The position numbers and the translations under genes are program-made. Below the pieces are notes generated by a model that had not been told where the DNA came from, made no database searches, and saw only the letters and a program-made list of their open reading frames with translations. From contig NZ_PVTF01000007.1 of the NCBI RefSeq assembly GCF_003002815.1, positions 62,001 to 126,000 of the forward strand: a stretch of DNA of 64,000 nt, written 5' to 3'. Numbering within the stretch: position 1 is the stretch's first letter; each line of letters begins with the position of its first letter. The DNA is from Umezawaea tangerina. GTDB taxonomy: Bacteria > Actinomycetota > Actinomycetes > Mycobacteriales > Pseudonocardiaceae. Below, one piece after another: positions 15,759 to 24,072 of this stretch.

Positions 15759-16274
15759 TCAGGAGGAGTCCTCCACGCCGGTGGGTCGACCCGCCGCCTG
15801 CCGGGCGAACTCCGCACGTGCCTGCTCGGCGAAGGACTCCACGGCGGCCGGGTCCGGCCTGTCGCCGTCGTCGAACATCGCCGACTGGAGTGCGGGCCCC
15901 AACCTGCCGGGGTGGCGCTCCATGTCCGACCGCCGGACCGGCTGGAGGACGAAGTGGACGTGGGCGGCCTCTCCGCCGGTGTGCGACCACTGGCAGGTGT
16001 AGACCTGCACCGGGTCGGTCAACGCCGTGACGACCGCGGCGACGTCCCTGAGCAGACCGCCCAGCTCCGCGGCCTCCTGCCCGGTGAGGGCGGCGACGTG
16101 GACGACGTGCCGCCGCGGCACCACGGCCAGTGCGCCGAGGCCGAACGCGCCGAGCACGTGCACCACCAGCCACCGCGGCGTGCCGTGGATCCGCCCGCCG
16201 GGCAGCGGTACCCGGCCGCGGGTCATGTCGCAGGGCGCGCAGCCCACGAGGTCCGTGCCGTCGTCGTGGTCCAT
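15759..16274 (-). CDS. HIT-family protein with altered triad
   Basis: A 171-residue protein with histidine-triad (HIT) features: an N-terminal CAPCDMTRG segment, PRRHVVHVAALT, and the core AAHVHFVLQP. Normal HIT proteins have H-x-H-x-H; here the third His is Val (HVHFV), while the middle catalytic His is retained. HIT proteins hydrolyse or transfer nucleotides from NMP conjugates. The N-terminal CxxC plus a later His might bind zinc as in some HIT branches. The ATG is at 16274. It lies about 100 bases downstream of the hxlR-type gene on the same strand. Confidence 0.8.
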   Translation of the reverse strand: MDHDDGTDLVGCAPCDMTRGRVPLPGGRIHGTPRWLVVHVLGAFGLGALAVVPRRHVVHVAALTGQEAAELGGLLRDVAAVVTALTDPVQVYTCQWSHTGGEAAHVHFVLQPVRRSDMERHPGRLGPALQSAMFDDGDRPDPAAVESFAEQARAEFARQAAGRPTGVEDSS

Positions 16275-16372
16275 CGCGCCATCGTAGTGAGGCCGGCTCT
16301 CCGGCCCCGCCGGCCCGTTCCGCTCCATTGTGGACGGTGAGTTCGGCGGGACGGCAAGCCGCAGGGTGGTCT

Positions 16373-16711
16373 TCAGCGCCGCGCGTGCACCCACCGGGCC
16401 ACCGGGTCCATCGCGTCGATGAGCGACCGGCCGTGTTCGCTGATGCGGTAGAGCACCTGCACGGGCATGGTCGGCACCACCTCGCGGCGGATCAGCCCGC
16501 GCGACTGGAGTTCCTTGAGCCGCAAGGACAGCATGCGGTCCGAGATGCCCTCCACCATGCGGCGGTACGTGCCGAACCGGACCGCGCCGAACGCCGCGGC
16601 GAGCAGGACGGCCGACGTCCAGCGGGTGTTGAGGAACGTGATGGCGTTGCCCGCGTGCTCGCAGGCGTCGACGTCGATCTTGCGGACCCCGACCTCGGGT
16701 GGATTGGTCAC
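16373..16711 (-). CDS. HxlR-family transcriptional regulator
   Basis: A 112-residue winged-helix protein. HxlR marks are an N-terminal cysteine (DACEHAG), RWTSAVLLAAAFGAVRFGTYRRMVEGISDRMLSLRLKEL split over the recognition helix, and a short C-terminal dimerisation helix. Single-Cys HxlR proteins such as YodB and HypR sense electrophiles and quinones. The GTG start at 16711 directly abuts an inverted repeat. It is divergent from an SDR/FAD-monooxygenase pair, its probable target. Confidence 0.9.
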   Translation of the reverse strand: MTNPPEVGVRKIDVDACEHAGNAITFLNTRWTSAVLLAAAFGAVRFGTYRRMVEGISDRMLSLRLKELQSRGLIRREVVPTMPVQVLYRISEHGRSLIDAMDPVARWVHARR

Positions 16712-16732
16712 TTACAAAAAGTAAGGACCTTA
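16711..16732. promoter_or_regulatory. Nested inverted repeats, probable HxlR operator
   Basis: CTTAC-AAAAA-GTAAG (16711-16725) overlaps TAAGG-A-CCTTA (16722-16732). Both are perfect dyads. They are AT-rich and sit on the start codon side of the hxlR gene within the divergent promoter region, as expected for an autorepressed HxlR operator. Confidence 0.65.
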
Positions 16733-16776
16733 TCGGCGCGTTGGCAAGATCCAGGGGGTGGCGAATTGTTGCGATC

Positions 16777-16890
16777 ATGACCGCAACCGACGCCTTCTCC
16801 CCGTTCGACATCGGCCCGCCGCCCTCCGACCGCTCCGCCGCGGTGGGCGGCACGTCCCCCAACCGCCACCGCCCGGCTCCGGAGGCCTGA
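16777..16890 (+). CDS. Small ORF in the hxlR-SDR intergenic region, possible remnant or leader
   Basis: A 37-codon frame from ATG 16777 ending at TGA 16888-16890, three bases before the SDR start. The product begins MTATDAFSPFDIGPPP, which resembles the N-terminus of old-yellow-enzyme proteins (FxPFxLGPL), then loses that pattern and becomes Pro/Arg-rich. No good Shine-Dalgarno is close. It may be a decayed gene start, a translated leader, or chance. Confidence 0.25.
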   Translation: MTATDAFSPFDIGPPPSDRSAAVGGTSPNRHRPAPEA

Positions 16891-16893
16891 ACC

Positions 16894-17622
16894 ATGGGGC
16901 AGCTGGAGGGCAAGGTCGCGGTCATCACCGGCGGGGCGACCGGGATCGGCCTGGCCACCGCACGCCGGTTCGTCGCCGAGGGAGCGCGGGTGTTCCTCTT
17001 CGGTCGGCGCGCCGAACCGCTGGCCGCGGCGGAGAACGAGCTGGGGCCCGCCGTCGTCGGCGTGCGCGGCGACGTCACCGCGGAGGAGGACCTGGACCGC
17101 CTGCGGCTCGCGGTCCAGGAGTACGGCCGAGGCCTGGACGTGGTGTTCGCCAACGCGGGCGGGGGTCGGTTCGCGCCGCTCGGCGGGGTCACCCGCGAGG
17201 ACTTCGACGAGACGCTGGCGAGCAACATGCGAGGGGTCTACTTCACCGTCCAGACCCTCGCGCCCCTGCTGAACCCGAAGGCCTCGGTCGTCCTGATGTC
17301 GTCCGCGGGCGGCACCGCCGGACTGCCCGGCCTCGGCGTCTACTCGGCGGCCAAGGCGGGGATCCGCTCGTTCGCCCGCACGCTCGCCGCGGAGCTGGGG
17401 GAGCGGGACGTCAGGGTGAACGCCATCAGCCCCGGCTACATCCGGACCAGCGACGACCCCGCCGTCGACGCCTTCCAGGAGGCGGGCGCCGCGGGCATCC
17501 CGCTGCACCGGGTCGGGCGACCCGAGGAGGTGGCCGCGGCCGTGCTGTTCCTCGCCTCCTCCGACAGCAGCTACGTCACCGGCGGCGAGCTGTTCGTCGA
17601 CGGCGGCCGCAACCAGGTGTGA
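16894..17622 (+). CDS. Short-chain dehydrogenase/reductase
   Basis: A 242-residue classical SDR: TGGATGIGLATARRF at residues about 12-26, the NAG motif FANAGGG, a catalytic Ser in VLMSSAGGTAG, YSAAKAGIRSFARTL as the YxxxK helix, and the C-terminal GGELFVDGGRNQV. All catalytic residues are present. It is the first gene downstream of the HxlR-type operator and is followed after 50 bases by a FAD monooxygenase, suggesting a two-step pathway for an aromatic or quinoid compound. Confidence 0.93.
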   Translation: MGQLEGKVAVITGGATGIGLATARRFVAEGARVFLFGRRAEPLAAAENELGPAVVGVRGDVTAEEDLDRLRLAVQEYGRGLDVVFANAGGGRFAPLGGVTREDFDETLASNMRGVYFTVQTLAPLLNPKASVVLMSSAGGTAGLPGLGVYSAAKAGIRSFARTLAAELGERDVRVNAISPGYIRTSDDPAVDAFQEAGAAGIPLHRVGRPEEVAAAVLFLASSDSSYVTGGELFVDGGRNQV

Positions 17623-17672
17623 CGCCCGACCACCTCCGAGTTCCGCACGACCTGAGACGAAGGAGTCCTCCG

Positions 17673-19187
17673 ATGCACGACGTGGTGATCGTCGGCGCGG
17701 GCCCGGTCGGCCTGCTCCTGGCCTGCGAGCTGGGCCTCGCGGGCTGTTCCGTGCTGGTGCTCGAACGGGACCGGGAGCCGGACACCTCGGCGAAGGCGCA
17801 CCCGCTGGGGATGCGGGGCCTGTCGGCCGGGTCGGTCGAGGTGTTCCACCGCCGGGGGATGCTGCCGCGGCTGTCGGCGGCGACGGGGGTCGCCGCCGAG
17901 GACGTCCCCGACGCGGACGAGGCTCCCGCCCCGCGCGGCGCGGGCCACTTCGCCGGGATCACGCCCGACCCGGCCGACGTCGACCTCGCCGCCCTGCCGT
18001 TCCGGCTGCCCGGCCCGGCGCTGGAGTTCCTGGTGACCAGCCTGGAGGCGGTCGAGTCGGTACTGGTGGAGCGGGCTGCCGAGCTGGGTGTGGAGATCGC
18101 GCGAGGGGTCGCGGTCTCCGACGTCACGCAGGACGACGAGGGCGTGGTCGCGCACGCGGGCGGGCACGAGTACGCGGCGCGCTGGCTCGTGGGCTGCGAC
18201 GGCGGGCGCAGCGCGGTGCGCGGCCTGCTCGGCTTCGACTTCGCGGGCACCGAGCCGCAGTTCACCGGTTACGTCCTGGACGCCACCACGACCGACACCG
18301 AGGGGCTGCGCCCCGGTTTCACCCTCACGCCGGAGGGCCTGTACCTGCTGAACCCCGTCAACGGCTACCTCGCCTTCCAGGACTTCGACGGCGGCGCCTA
18401 CGACCGGTCGCGGAAGCCGACCGCCGAGCACCTCCAGGCCATCCTGCGCCGGGTGTCCGGCACCGGCGTGGCGGTGGACGAGGTCAGGGCCGTGTCCACG
18501 TTCACCGACCGGGCGATGCAGGCCACGACCTACCGCAAGGGGCGCGTGCTGCTCGCGGGCGACGCCGCCCACGTCCACGCACCGTTGGGCGGCCAGGGGC
18601 TCAACCTCGGTGTCGGCGACGCGGTGAACCTCGGCTGGAAGCTCGCCGCGACCGTGCGCGGCCACGCCCCCGACGGGCTGCTCGACACCTACACCGCCGA
18701 GCGCCACCCGATCGCCGCGCGGGTGCTGGACTGGGCGCGCGCCCAGGCGGCGGCCATGAAGCCGGGGCCGTACACGGGGGCTCTCCAGGGCGTGCTGCGC
18801 GACCTGCTCGGAACCCGTGACGGGGCCACCTACGTGCACGACCGGCTGTCCGGGCTGTCGATCCGCTACGACCTCGGCGAGGACGACCCGCTGGTCGGCC
18901 GCAACGCCCCGGAGTTCCGGCTCCGGGACGGCACCCGCCTGGGCGACCTGCTCCAGGACGGTCGGGGCGTGGTGCTCGACTTCACCCCCGACCACCGCCT
19001 CCGGGGCCCGGCATCCCGCTGGGGAGGGCGGACGCGGTACGCCGCGGGTCCGGCGCGCGACGACCTCGGCCGCGGCGCCGTGCTCGTCCGCCCCGACGGC
19101 ATCGTCGCCTGGGCGGGCGACCGCGACCCCGACCGCGCCGGGTTCGAGCGGGCCGCGACCCGCTGGTTCGGCACCCCGGACAGCTGA
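17673..19187 (+). CDS. FAD-dependent aromatic monooxygenase (UbiH/PheA-TetX-like)
   Basis: A 504-residue group A flavin monooxygenase. The dinucleotide motif is VVIVGAGPVGLLLACELG at the N-terminus, the DG motif is WLVGCDGGRSAVRG, and the second FAD motif is RVLLAGDAAHVHAPLGGQGLN, followed by DAVNLGWKLA. The C-terminal ~120 residues have the thioredoxin-like fold typical of polyketide- and phenol-type hydroxylases. It hydroxylates an aromatic substrate using NAD(P)H and oxygen. The ATG at 17673 follows AAGGAG. Position behind an HxlR regulator suggests detoxification or catabolism of a phenolic compound. Confidence 0.93.
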   Translation: MHDVVIVGAGPVGLLLACELGLAGCSVLVLERDREPDTSAKAHPLGMRGLSAGSVEVFHRRGMLPRLSAATGVAAEDVPDADEAPAPRGAGHFAGITPDPADVDLAALPFRLPGPALEFLVTSLEAVESVLVERAAELGVEIARGVAVSDVTQDDEGVVAHAGGHEYAARWLVGCDGGRSAVRGLLGFDFAGTEPQFTGYVLDATTTDTEGLRPGFTLTPEGLYLLNPVNGYLAFQDFDGGAYDRSRKPTAEHLQAILRRVSGTGVAVDEVRAVSTFTDRAMQATTYRKGRVLLAGDAAHVHAPLGGQGLNLGVGDAVNLGWKLAATVRGHAPDGLLDTYTAERHPIAARVLDWARAQAAAMKPGPYTGALQGVLRDLLGTRDGATYVHDRLSGLSIRYDLGEDDPLVGRNAPEFRLRDGTRLGDLLQDGRGVVLDFTPDHRLRGPASRWGGRTRYAAGPARDDLGRGAVLVRPDGIVAWAGDRDPDRAGFERAATRWFGTPDS

Positions 19188-19196
19188 CCGGGCCGG

Positions 19197-19625
19197 TCAG
19201 CGCTCGCCGAAGCCGGACGGTTCCACACCTCCTTCGAAGAAGACGCCGTGCAGCACGGACATGACGACGGCGCCGACGAACGCGGAGACCACCAGCACGG
19301 CGAGCAGTCCCAGCAGCCGCCCGCGCGGCGCGAGGGGCGTGCCGCCGCGGCCCAGCAGGGCGGCGATGAACGCGAGGAGGTGGGTGCGCACCCGCAGCAC
19401 GGCGTCGCGCCGACCGGTGACCGGCCTGCGGGCGGGCGGCAGGTCCTCGGTCAGGACGTCGAGCTCGTGCCGGTAGCGGGCGGCGTAGGCCTGGGAGAGG
19501 CGTTCCTCGACCTCGGCCAGGGTCAGCCTGCCCTCGCCCGCGGCCTCGTGCAGCCGTGCGCCCACCTGCTCGCGCTCGGCGTCGGAACAGCGCATGCCCC
19601 TGGTCTCGTCGGTGGACGCGGTCAT
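19197..19625 (-). CDS. DUF1707 domain membrane protein
   Basis: A 142-residue protein. The N-terminal DUF1707 motif reads MRCSDAEREQVGARLHEA, then GRLTLAEVEERLSQAYAARYRHEL, then LTEDLPPA. One hydrophobic helix (LLGLLAVLVVSAFVGAVVMSVL) lies near residues 108-130. DUF1707 is a short helical domain common in actinobacterial membrane and regulatory proteins, function not established. The start overlaps the stop of the PAP2 gene (ATGA). Last gene of the minus-strand envelope set. Confidence 0.88.
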   Translation of the reverse strand: MTASTDETRGMRCSDAEREQVGARLHEAAGEGRLTLAEVEERLSQAYAARYRHELDVLTEDLPPARRPVTGRRDAVLRVRTHLLAFIAALLGRGGTPLAPRGRLLGLLAVLVVSAFVGAVVMSVLHGVFFEGGVEPSGFGER

Positions 19626-20329
19626 GGTTCCTCCTCGAATCGGGATGGGTTCTCCCGGTGCCAGGCCCCGAACGTCGCGGTCATCGCGACGACCCAGGCG
19701 GCACCGAGGGCGTAGCCGGCCAGCACGTCGGAGACGTAGTGGACGGACAGCGCGGTGCGGGACAGGCCGATGCCCAGGACCACCACGGCCGCGACGGCGA
19801 CGGCGACCGGGCGCCACCGGCGGCCCGCGCTGTTCCAGAAGAGCAGGAGCAGCAACGAGTACGACACGACGGCGGACTGGGCGTGGCCGCTGGGGAAGCT
19901 GAGGCCCGAGGCGTGTGCCACGGGATCGGCGACGACCGGGCGGGCGCGGTGCACGACGGTCTTGACGAGCTCGTTGAGCACCGCGCCGCCCGCTTCGGTG
20001 ACGGCGACGAACGCGGCGAGCCCGCGCCGCCGCCGGTGGAGCAGCCAGGCCACGAGCACCGCGAAGACGGCGAAGTAGACCGGTGCCGACCCGATGGTGC
20101 TCAGCGCCTTCATGACGGCGGTGAAGGTGTGGTGCGCCAAGGCGAACCGGTGCAGGCCGTCGCGGCCTCCCTGGTCGACCGCCCGCAGCGGCGGCCAGTT
20201 GTCCTGCACGAAGAACAGCAGCAGGCCGAACGGGACCGCGACCAGCGCCAGGGAGACCAGGGCGAGCACCGACCGGACGCCGAACCGGGCGTCCGGGGGT
20301 GTCGTGCCCGTCGACGGGGAGCTCACCAC
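19622..20329 (-). CDS. PAP2-family membrane phosphatase
   Basis: A 235-residue integral membrane phosphatase with about six helices. All three acid-phosphatase motifs are present: KTVVHRARP (K-x6-RP), LSFPSGHAQS (PSGH) and GLSRTALSVHYVSDVLAG (SR-x5-H-x3-D). Members dephosphorylate undecaprenyl pyrophosphate, phosphatidate or polyprenyl-linked intermediates on the outer face of the membrane. Adjacent GTG codons at 20329 and 20326 could both start it. It lies between a small His-rich membrane protein and a DUF1707 protein, downstream of a glycosyltransferase fusion, so a role in lipid-linked sugar or envelope synthesis is likely. Confidence 0.92.
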   Translation of the reverse strand: MVSSPSTGTTPPDARFGVRSVLALVSLALVAVPFGLLLFFVQDNWPPLRAVDQGGRDGLHRFALAHHTFTAVMKALSTIGSAPVYFAVFAVLVAWLLHRRRRGLAAFVAVTEAGGAVLNELVKTVVHRARPVVADPVAHASGLSFPSGHAQSAVVSYSLLLLLFWNSAGRRWRPVAVAVAAVVVLGIGLSRTALSVHYVSDVLAGYALGAAWVVAMTATFGAWHRENPSRFEEEP

Positions 20330-20359
20330 CGGGTGGCTTCCCGTTCGGCGGTGCGGTGG

Positions 20360-20626
20360 TCAGCGCTCACCCTGGTGCTCCTCGTGGTCCCCGTCGTGCC
20401 GGACGCTGTGCCCGCCTTCGTCGTGTCCCTCCTCGTGCGCGGCCAAGGCGGTCGTGCCCGCGCCGATGGCGAGGCCGAGCACCACGACGGCGACCAGCTG
20501 GGTGGTGCGGTGGCGGACGGCACCGCGGATCCGGCGGCGCCGGGGCGGCGGGGTGTCAGCCCGCGGTGGCGGTGCGCTCCCGGTCGGCTCGGCGGGGTCG
20601 GGCGGGGGCTGTCGTGGTGTGGTCAT
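20360..20626 (-). CDS. Small single-pass membrane protein with His-rich tail
   Basis: An 88-residue protein. A Pro-rich N-terminus is followed by a basic patch (RRRRIRGAVRHR), one hydrophobic helix (LVAVVVLGLAIGAGTTALA), then an outward acidic/His tail with seven His among about 24 residues (HEEGHDEGGHSVRHDGDHEEHQ). The topology puts the tail outside, where it could bind zinc, copper or iron. The start overlaps the end of the glycosyltransferase fusion by 71 bases on the same strand. No family was recognised. Confidence 0.65.
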   Translation of the reverse strand: MTTPRQPPPDPAEPTGSAPPPRADTPPPRRRRIRGAVRHRTTQLVAVVVLGLAIGAGTTALAAHEEGHDEGGHSVRHDGDHEEHQGER

Positions 20627-22559
20627 GACCGGTCGCTTCCTCCTGCACTCGCAGGTAGAGGTCTTCGAAGGCGTCGAGGGTGTCGGCGAGGTCGTGCCGG
20701 GCGACGATCCGCCTGCTCGCGGTGCCCATGGCCACGCGGGAGACCGGGTCGGCGTCGAGCTCCCGCAGCGCGGCGGCGAGCGCGGCCGGGTCGCCGGGCG
20801 GGTAGAGGCGGCCGTTGGTGCCGTGGTGGACCAGGTGCGGCAGGGCCATCGCGTTCGCGGCGACCACCGGCAGACCGGCGGCCATGGCCTCCATCGTGGC
20901 GATGCTCTGCAGCTCGGCGGTGCCGGGCATGCAGAACACGTCGCCCCGCCGCAGCACGGCCACGAGGTCGTCGTCGGGCAGGTAGCCGTGGAACCGGACC
21001 CGGCGGGCTATGCCGAGGTCGAGGGCCAGCGACTCCAGGTCGGTGCGGCACACGCCGTCGCCGACGACCTCGGCGTGCACGGCCGGGGCGAGGACGAGGG
21101 CGCGCAGCAGTTCGTCGACGTTCTTCTCCGGGTCGAGCCTGCCGACGAACACCGCGGTGGTCGTGGTCGACATGTGGGCGCCGGCCGAGCCGAACCGGTC
21201 GAGGTCGATGCCGCAGGAGATCGCACGGGTCGGCAGGTCGCGGTCGCGCAGCAGGTCCGCGGCGCGCGGGGTCGGCGCGGTGACGGCGTGGGCGCGGCGG
21301 TAGACCCGGACGAGGTCGCGCCAGGTCCAGTCCGACACGATCCCGTTGAGCACGCGGGGGAGTGGGCTGTGGTCGAGCAGGTTCTCCGGCATGAAGTGGT
21401 TGGTGGCGACCACCGGCAGGTCGTGGGCGAGGGCGGCGCGCAGCACGGTCCGGCCGACCCCGAAGTGCGCCTGCACGTGGACGACGTCGGGTCGGACGGT
21501 GGCGAGCAGCGAGGGCAGGGCGCGCCCGACCTGCCAGGGGGTGCAGACCCGGAACGCGGCGTGGAACGGGGTGCGGGTCGAGGCGATCCGGTGCACGGCC
21601 ACCCCGCCGACGACCGTCGAGCTGTCCTGGGAGGTCGGTGAGGGGCAGACCACGTGGACCTCGTGGCCGCGGGCGGCGAGGCCTTCGGCCAGCCGGTTCG
21701 CGAAGTTCGCCGCGCCGTTGACGTCGGGTGGGTAGGTGTCCGCGGCGATCAGGATCCGTTGCCCCGCGGCGGGTTCCGGGCGGGTCCACGAGGGACTGTC
21801 CACCGGCGTCGACCTGGTCAGCGCGACCACACCCCCGATGGCCGGCGCGGCGCAGGCCAGTTGCGGGAGGGCGATACCGCCGGTCTCGCCGTAGAGGCCG
21901 ATGCCGACGGCGACCGCGGTGAACGGGTCGAGCACGGTGACGGCGGCGATGACCACGGCGGGCGGACCGCTTGCGTAGGCCTGGTGGACCAGCCAGCCAC
22001 CCGTGAGCATCAGCGCACCCGCTTCGCCGACCAGCAGCGGGGACCCGTTGAGCACGGCGCCCCGGATGAGTGCGGAGCCAAGGCCGAACAGCACCGCGGC
22101 GGCCGAGGCGAGCACCAGGCAGCGGACGCGCCCGCCGGTCCGCAACCCGGCCACCGCGACCACAGCGGCTATCGCCACGACCAGCTGCACCCGCGAGGAG
22201 TCCACAGTGGACGATGCCGGGGCAACCGACGTCGCTGCGAGCACCACGAACCCCGCGGTGCCGACGCACACCGCGAGCGCGGCGCGTCGGGAGTGGCCGC
22301 CGACCAGTGTGGTGAGCACGAGGCTCAGCACACCGATCGGCTGCACCACGGCCAGCGGTGCGGTGGCCAGGGCGAGGACGTGCAGCCCGCCGCCCACGAC
22401 CGCGAGCGAGGTGCCCGCGAGCCACGTCGGGGTGCGCAGCAGCCTGCCCACCCGCACGCGGCCCTCGTCGCGCACCGTGCGGTGCTGCAGGTGGATCGCC
22501 GCGGCGAAGCAGCACGCCGCGAGGGCCGCGAGGAGCACCGCGAAGAGGAGGTCGGTCAT
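20556..22559 (-). CDS. DMT-transporter-like membrane domain fused to a GT4 glycosyltransferase
   Basis: A 667-residue chimera. Residues about 1-255 are about ten hydrophobic helices of the EamA/DMT permease kind. After a linker near 255-268, residues about 270-650 form a GT-B family 4 glycosyltransferase: ILIADTYPPDVNGAANF at its start, the donor-site segment VFVGRLDPEKNVDELL, and the E-x7-E motif in ELQSIATMEAMAAGLPV. It probably transfers a sugar to a lipid at the cytoplasmic face while its membrane half anchors or moves the acceptor. Downstream genes encode a PAP2 phosphatase and a DUF1707 protein. Confidence 0.85.
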   Translation of the reverse strand: MTDLLFAVLLAALAACCFAAAIHLQHRTVRDEGRVRVGRLLRTPTWLAGTSLAVVGGGLHVLALATAPLAVVQPIGVLSLVLTTLVGGHSRRAALAVCVGTAGFVVLAATSVAPASSTVDSSRVQLVVAIAAVVAVAGLRTGGRVRCLVLASAAAVLFGLGSALIRGAVLNGSPLLVGEAGALMLTGGWLVHQAYASGPPAVVIAAVTVLDPFTAVAVGIGLYGETGGIALPQLACAAPAIGGVVALTRSTPVDSPSWTRPEPAAGQRILIAADTYPPDVNGAANFANRLAEGLAARGHEVHVVCPSPTSQDSSTVVGGVAVHRIASTRTPFHAAFRVCTPWQVGRALPSLLATVRPDVVHVQAHFGVGRTVLRAALAHDLPVVATNHFMPENLLDHSPLPRVLNGIVSDWTWRDLVRVYRRAHAVTAPTPRAADLLRDRDLPTRAISCGIDLDRFGSAGAHMSTTTTAVFVGRLDPEKNVDELLRALVLAPAVHAEVVGDGVCRTDLESLALDLGIARRVRFHGYLPDDDLVAVLRRGDVFCMPGTAELQSIATMEAMAAGLPVVAANAMALPHLVHHGTNGRLYPPGDPAALAAALRELDADPVSRVAMGTASRRIVARHDLADTLDAFEDLYLRVQEEATGHDHTTTAPARPRRADRERTATAG

Positions 22560-22630
22560 CCGGTCACCCGTGGGGTCGTGGTGGCCGCGGTCAGCGGCAG
22601 TGCCGTCATGTCCTCGACGATGCCGGGCGA

Positions 22631-22671
22631 TCGTTAGAGCACGATGAAGATCCTCAAGGGTTTGGATGAGA
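22631..22671 (-). promoter_or_regulatory. Candidate promoter with OmpR-type direct repeats
   Basis: On the minus strand TCTCATC (22665-22671) and TCTTCATC (22643-22650) are spaced about two helical turns apart, with TTGAGG between them as a possible -35. This is 70-110 bases before the glycosyltransferase start and overlaps the last codons of the sensor kinase. The adjacent response regulator is a candidate binder; the pattern is weak. Confidence 0.35.
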
Positions 22672-24072
22672 AACCGACGGGAGCCCGATCTCGACCAAGG
22701 CGCCGCCGGTGTCCGCTGAGCCCGCCCGCGCGGTGCCGCCGTGCGCGGCGACGACCTGGGCCACGATCGCCAGGCCCAGCCCGGAACCGGGCAGCGAGCG
22801 CGCGGACTCGGCGCGGTAGAAGCGCTCGAACACGTGCGGCAGGTCGGTCTCCGCGATCCCCGGTCCCCCGTCGGTCACGGTTACCACCGCACGCCCGGCC
22901 TCCGCCCGCACGGCCACCCGCACCGTGGCGTCGGCCGGGCTCCACTTGGCGGCGTTGTCCAGCAGGTTGAGCACCGCGCGCTCCAGCGACACCGGGTCGC
23001 CGACCACGCGCGCGGACGTCAGGTCCGTCTCGATCCCCACGTGCGGAGCCCGCGCACGGGCCCGTTCGACCGCGCCCTCCACGATCTCGGTGAGGTCGAC
23101 CGCCACGAACGGCTCGGGGTTGGTGTCCTCCTTGGCGAGCTCGACGAGCTCGCCGACCAGGGTGCTCAGCTCCACGGCCTGGGTGCCCAGGTCGGCGAGC
23201 AGCCGCGCCCGGTCGGTGGCGGACAGGTCCCGGTGCTGCCGTTCGGCGTGGACGAGCAGCTCGACGTTGTTGCGCAGGCTGGTCAACGGGGTGCGCAGCT
23301 CGTGCCCGGCGTCCTCCACCAGTCGGCGCTGCGCCACGCGGGAGGTGTCGAGCGCGGACAGCATGGCGTTGAACGCCTCCGCGAGCCTGGCGATCTCGCC
23401 GCGGCCCTCGACCGGGATCTTGGCGGTGAGGTCCTGGGTGCGCGCGACGCGTTCGGCGCCCGCGGTGAGCGTGTCGACGGGGCGCAGCGCGGCGCGCGCG
23501 GCCGACCGGGCGAGCACCGCGGCGCCGAGCACCCCGATGAGGCCGATCACCGCGTGCAGCAGGCCGAGCTCGGCGAGGGTCTTCTCGATGTCCTCGGCGT
23601 CGCGGGCGATCTGCACCAGCCCGCCGTCCGGCCGGGCGACGGTCCACACCCGGTACTGGTCGTGGCCGATCCGCAGCACCTCGACCCGCCCGGTGCGCCC
23701 GGCGCCGGTCGACCGGGCCTGGTCGGTGACGGGGATCCGGTCCGCACCGTCGGCACCCGCGGTGCTCACCGCCCCCGAGGAGTCGACGAACTGCACGACG
23801 AGCTCGGCGGAGCGGTGGTCCTCGTCGGTGCTCGGCCGGTCGGCGGGCCGCACCGTGGCCAGCGCGTCGGCCGCGGTCGAGGACTTGGCGGCCAGCTCCG
23901 CGTAGGACCGGAGCTGGTCGTCGAACTGCTGGTTGAGCTTGACCTGCACGACCGACCACGACGCGACCGCGACCCCGATCACGGCCACCGCCGCGGCGCC
24001 CGCGGCGAGCAGGGTGAACCGCGACCGCAGCGACGTCCGCCGCCACCGCCCGGCCGCGGACCGGAGCCTCAC
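22654..24072 (-). CDS. Sensor histidine kinase (MprB-like)
   Basis: A 472-residue two-component kinase. Helix 1 is near residues 14-36 and helix 2 near 168-188, enclosing an extracytoplasmic sensor loop of about 130 residues. HAMP follows, then the H-box [16 protein letters not shown], the N-box [12 protein letters not shown], and G-boxes DGGPGIAE and GSGLGLAIV. The GTG start overlaps the response-regulator stop (GTGA). The H-box wording and order of genes resemble mycobacterial MprB, an envelope-stress kinase; orthology is inferred. It is followed by the glycosyltransferase/PAP2 set, a plausible target. Confidence 0.93.
   Translation of the reverse strand: MRLRSAAGRWRRTSLRSRFTLLAAGAAAVAVIGVAVASWSVVQVKLNQQFDDQLRSYAELAAKSSTAADALATVRPADRPSTDEDHRSAELVVQFVDSSGAVSTAGADGADRIPVTDQARSTGAGRTGRVEVLRIGHDQYRVWTVARPDGGLVQIARDAEDIEKTLAELGLLHAVIGLIGVLGAAVLARSAARAALRPVDTLTAGAERVARTQDLTAKIPVEGRGEIARLAEAFNAMLSALDTSRVAQRRLVEDAGHELRTPLTSLRNNVELLVHAERQHRDLSATDRARLLADLGTQAVELSTLVGELVELAKEDTNPEPFVAVDLTEIVEGAVERARARAPHVGIETDLTSARVVGDPVSLERAVLNLLDNAAKWSPADATVRVAVRAEAGRAVVTVTDGGPGIAETDLPHVFERFYRAESARSLPGSGLGLAIVAQVVAAHGGTARAGSADTGGALVEIGLPSVSHPNP

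Noticed and set aside
17661-17672. AAGGAGTCCTC before the FAD monooxygenase, resembling the MarR operator core
   Set aside because: It is the Shine-Dalgarno region of that gene, lacks the outer A/T symmetry and is far from the MarR targets.
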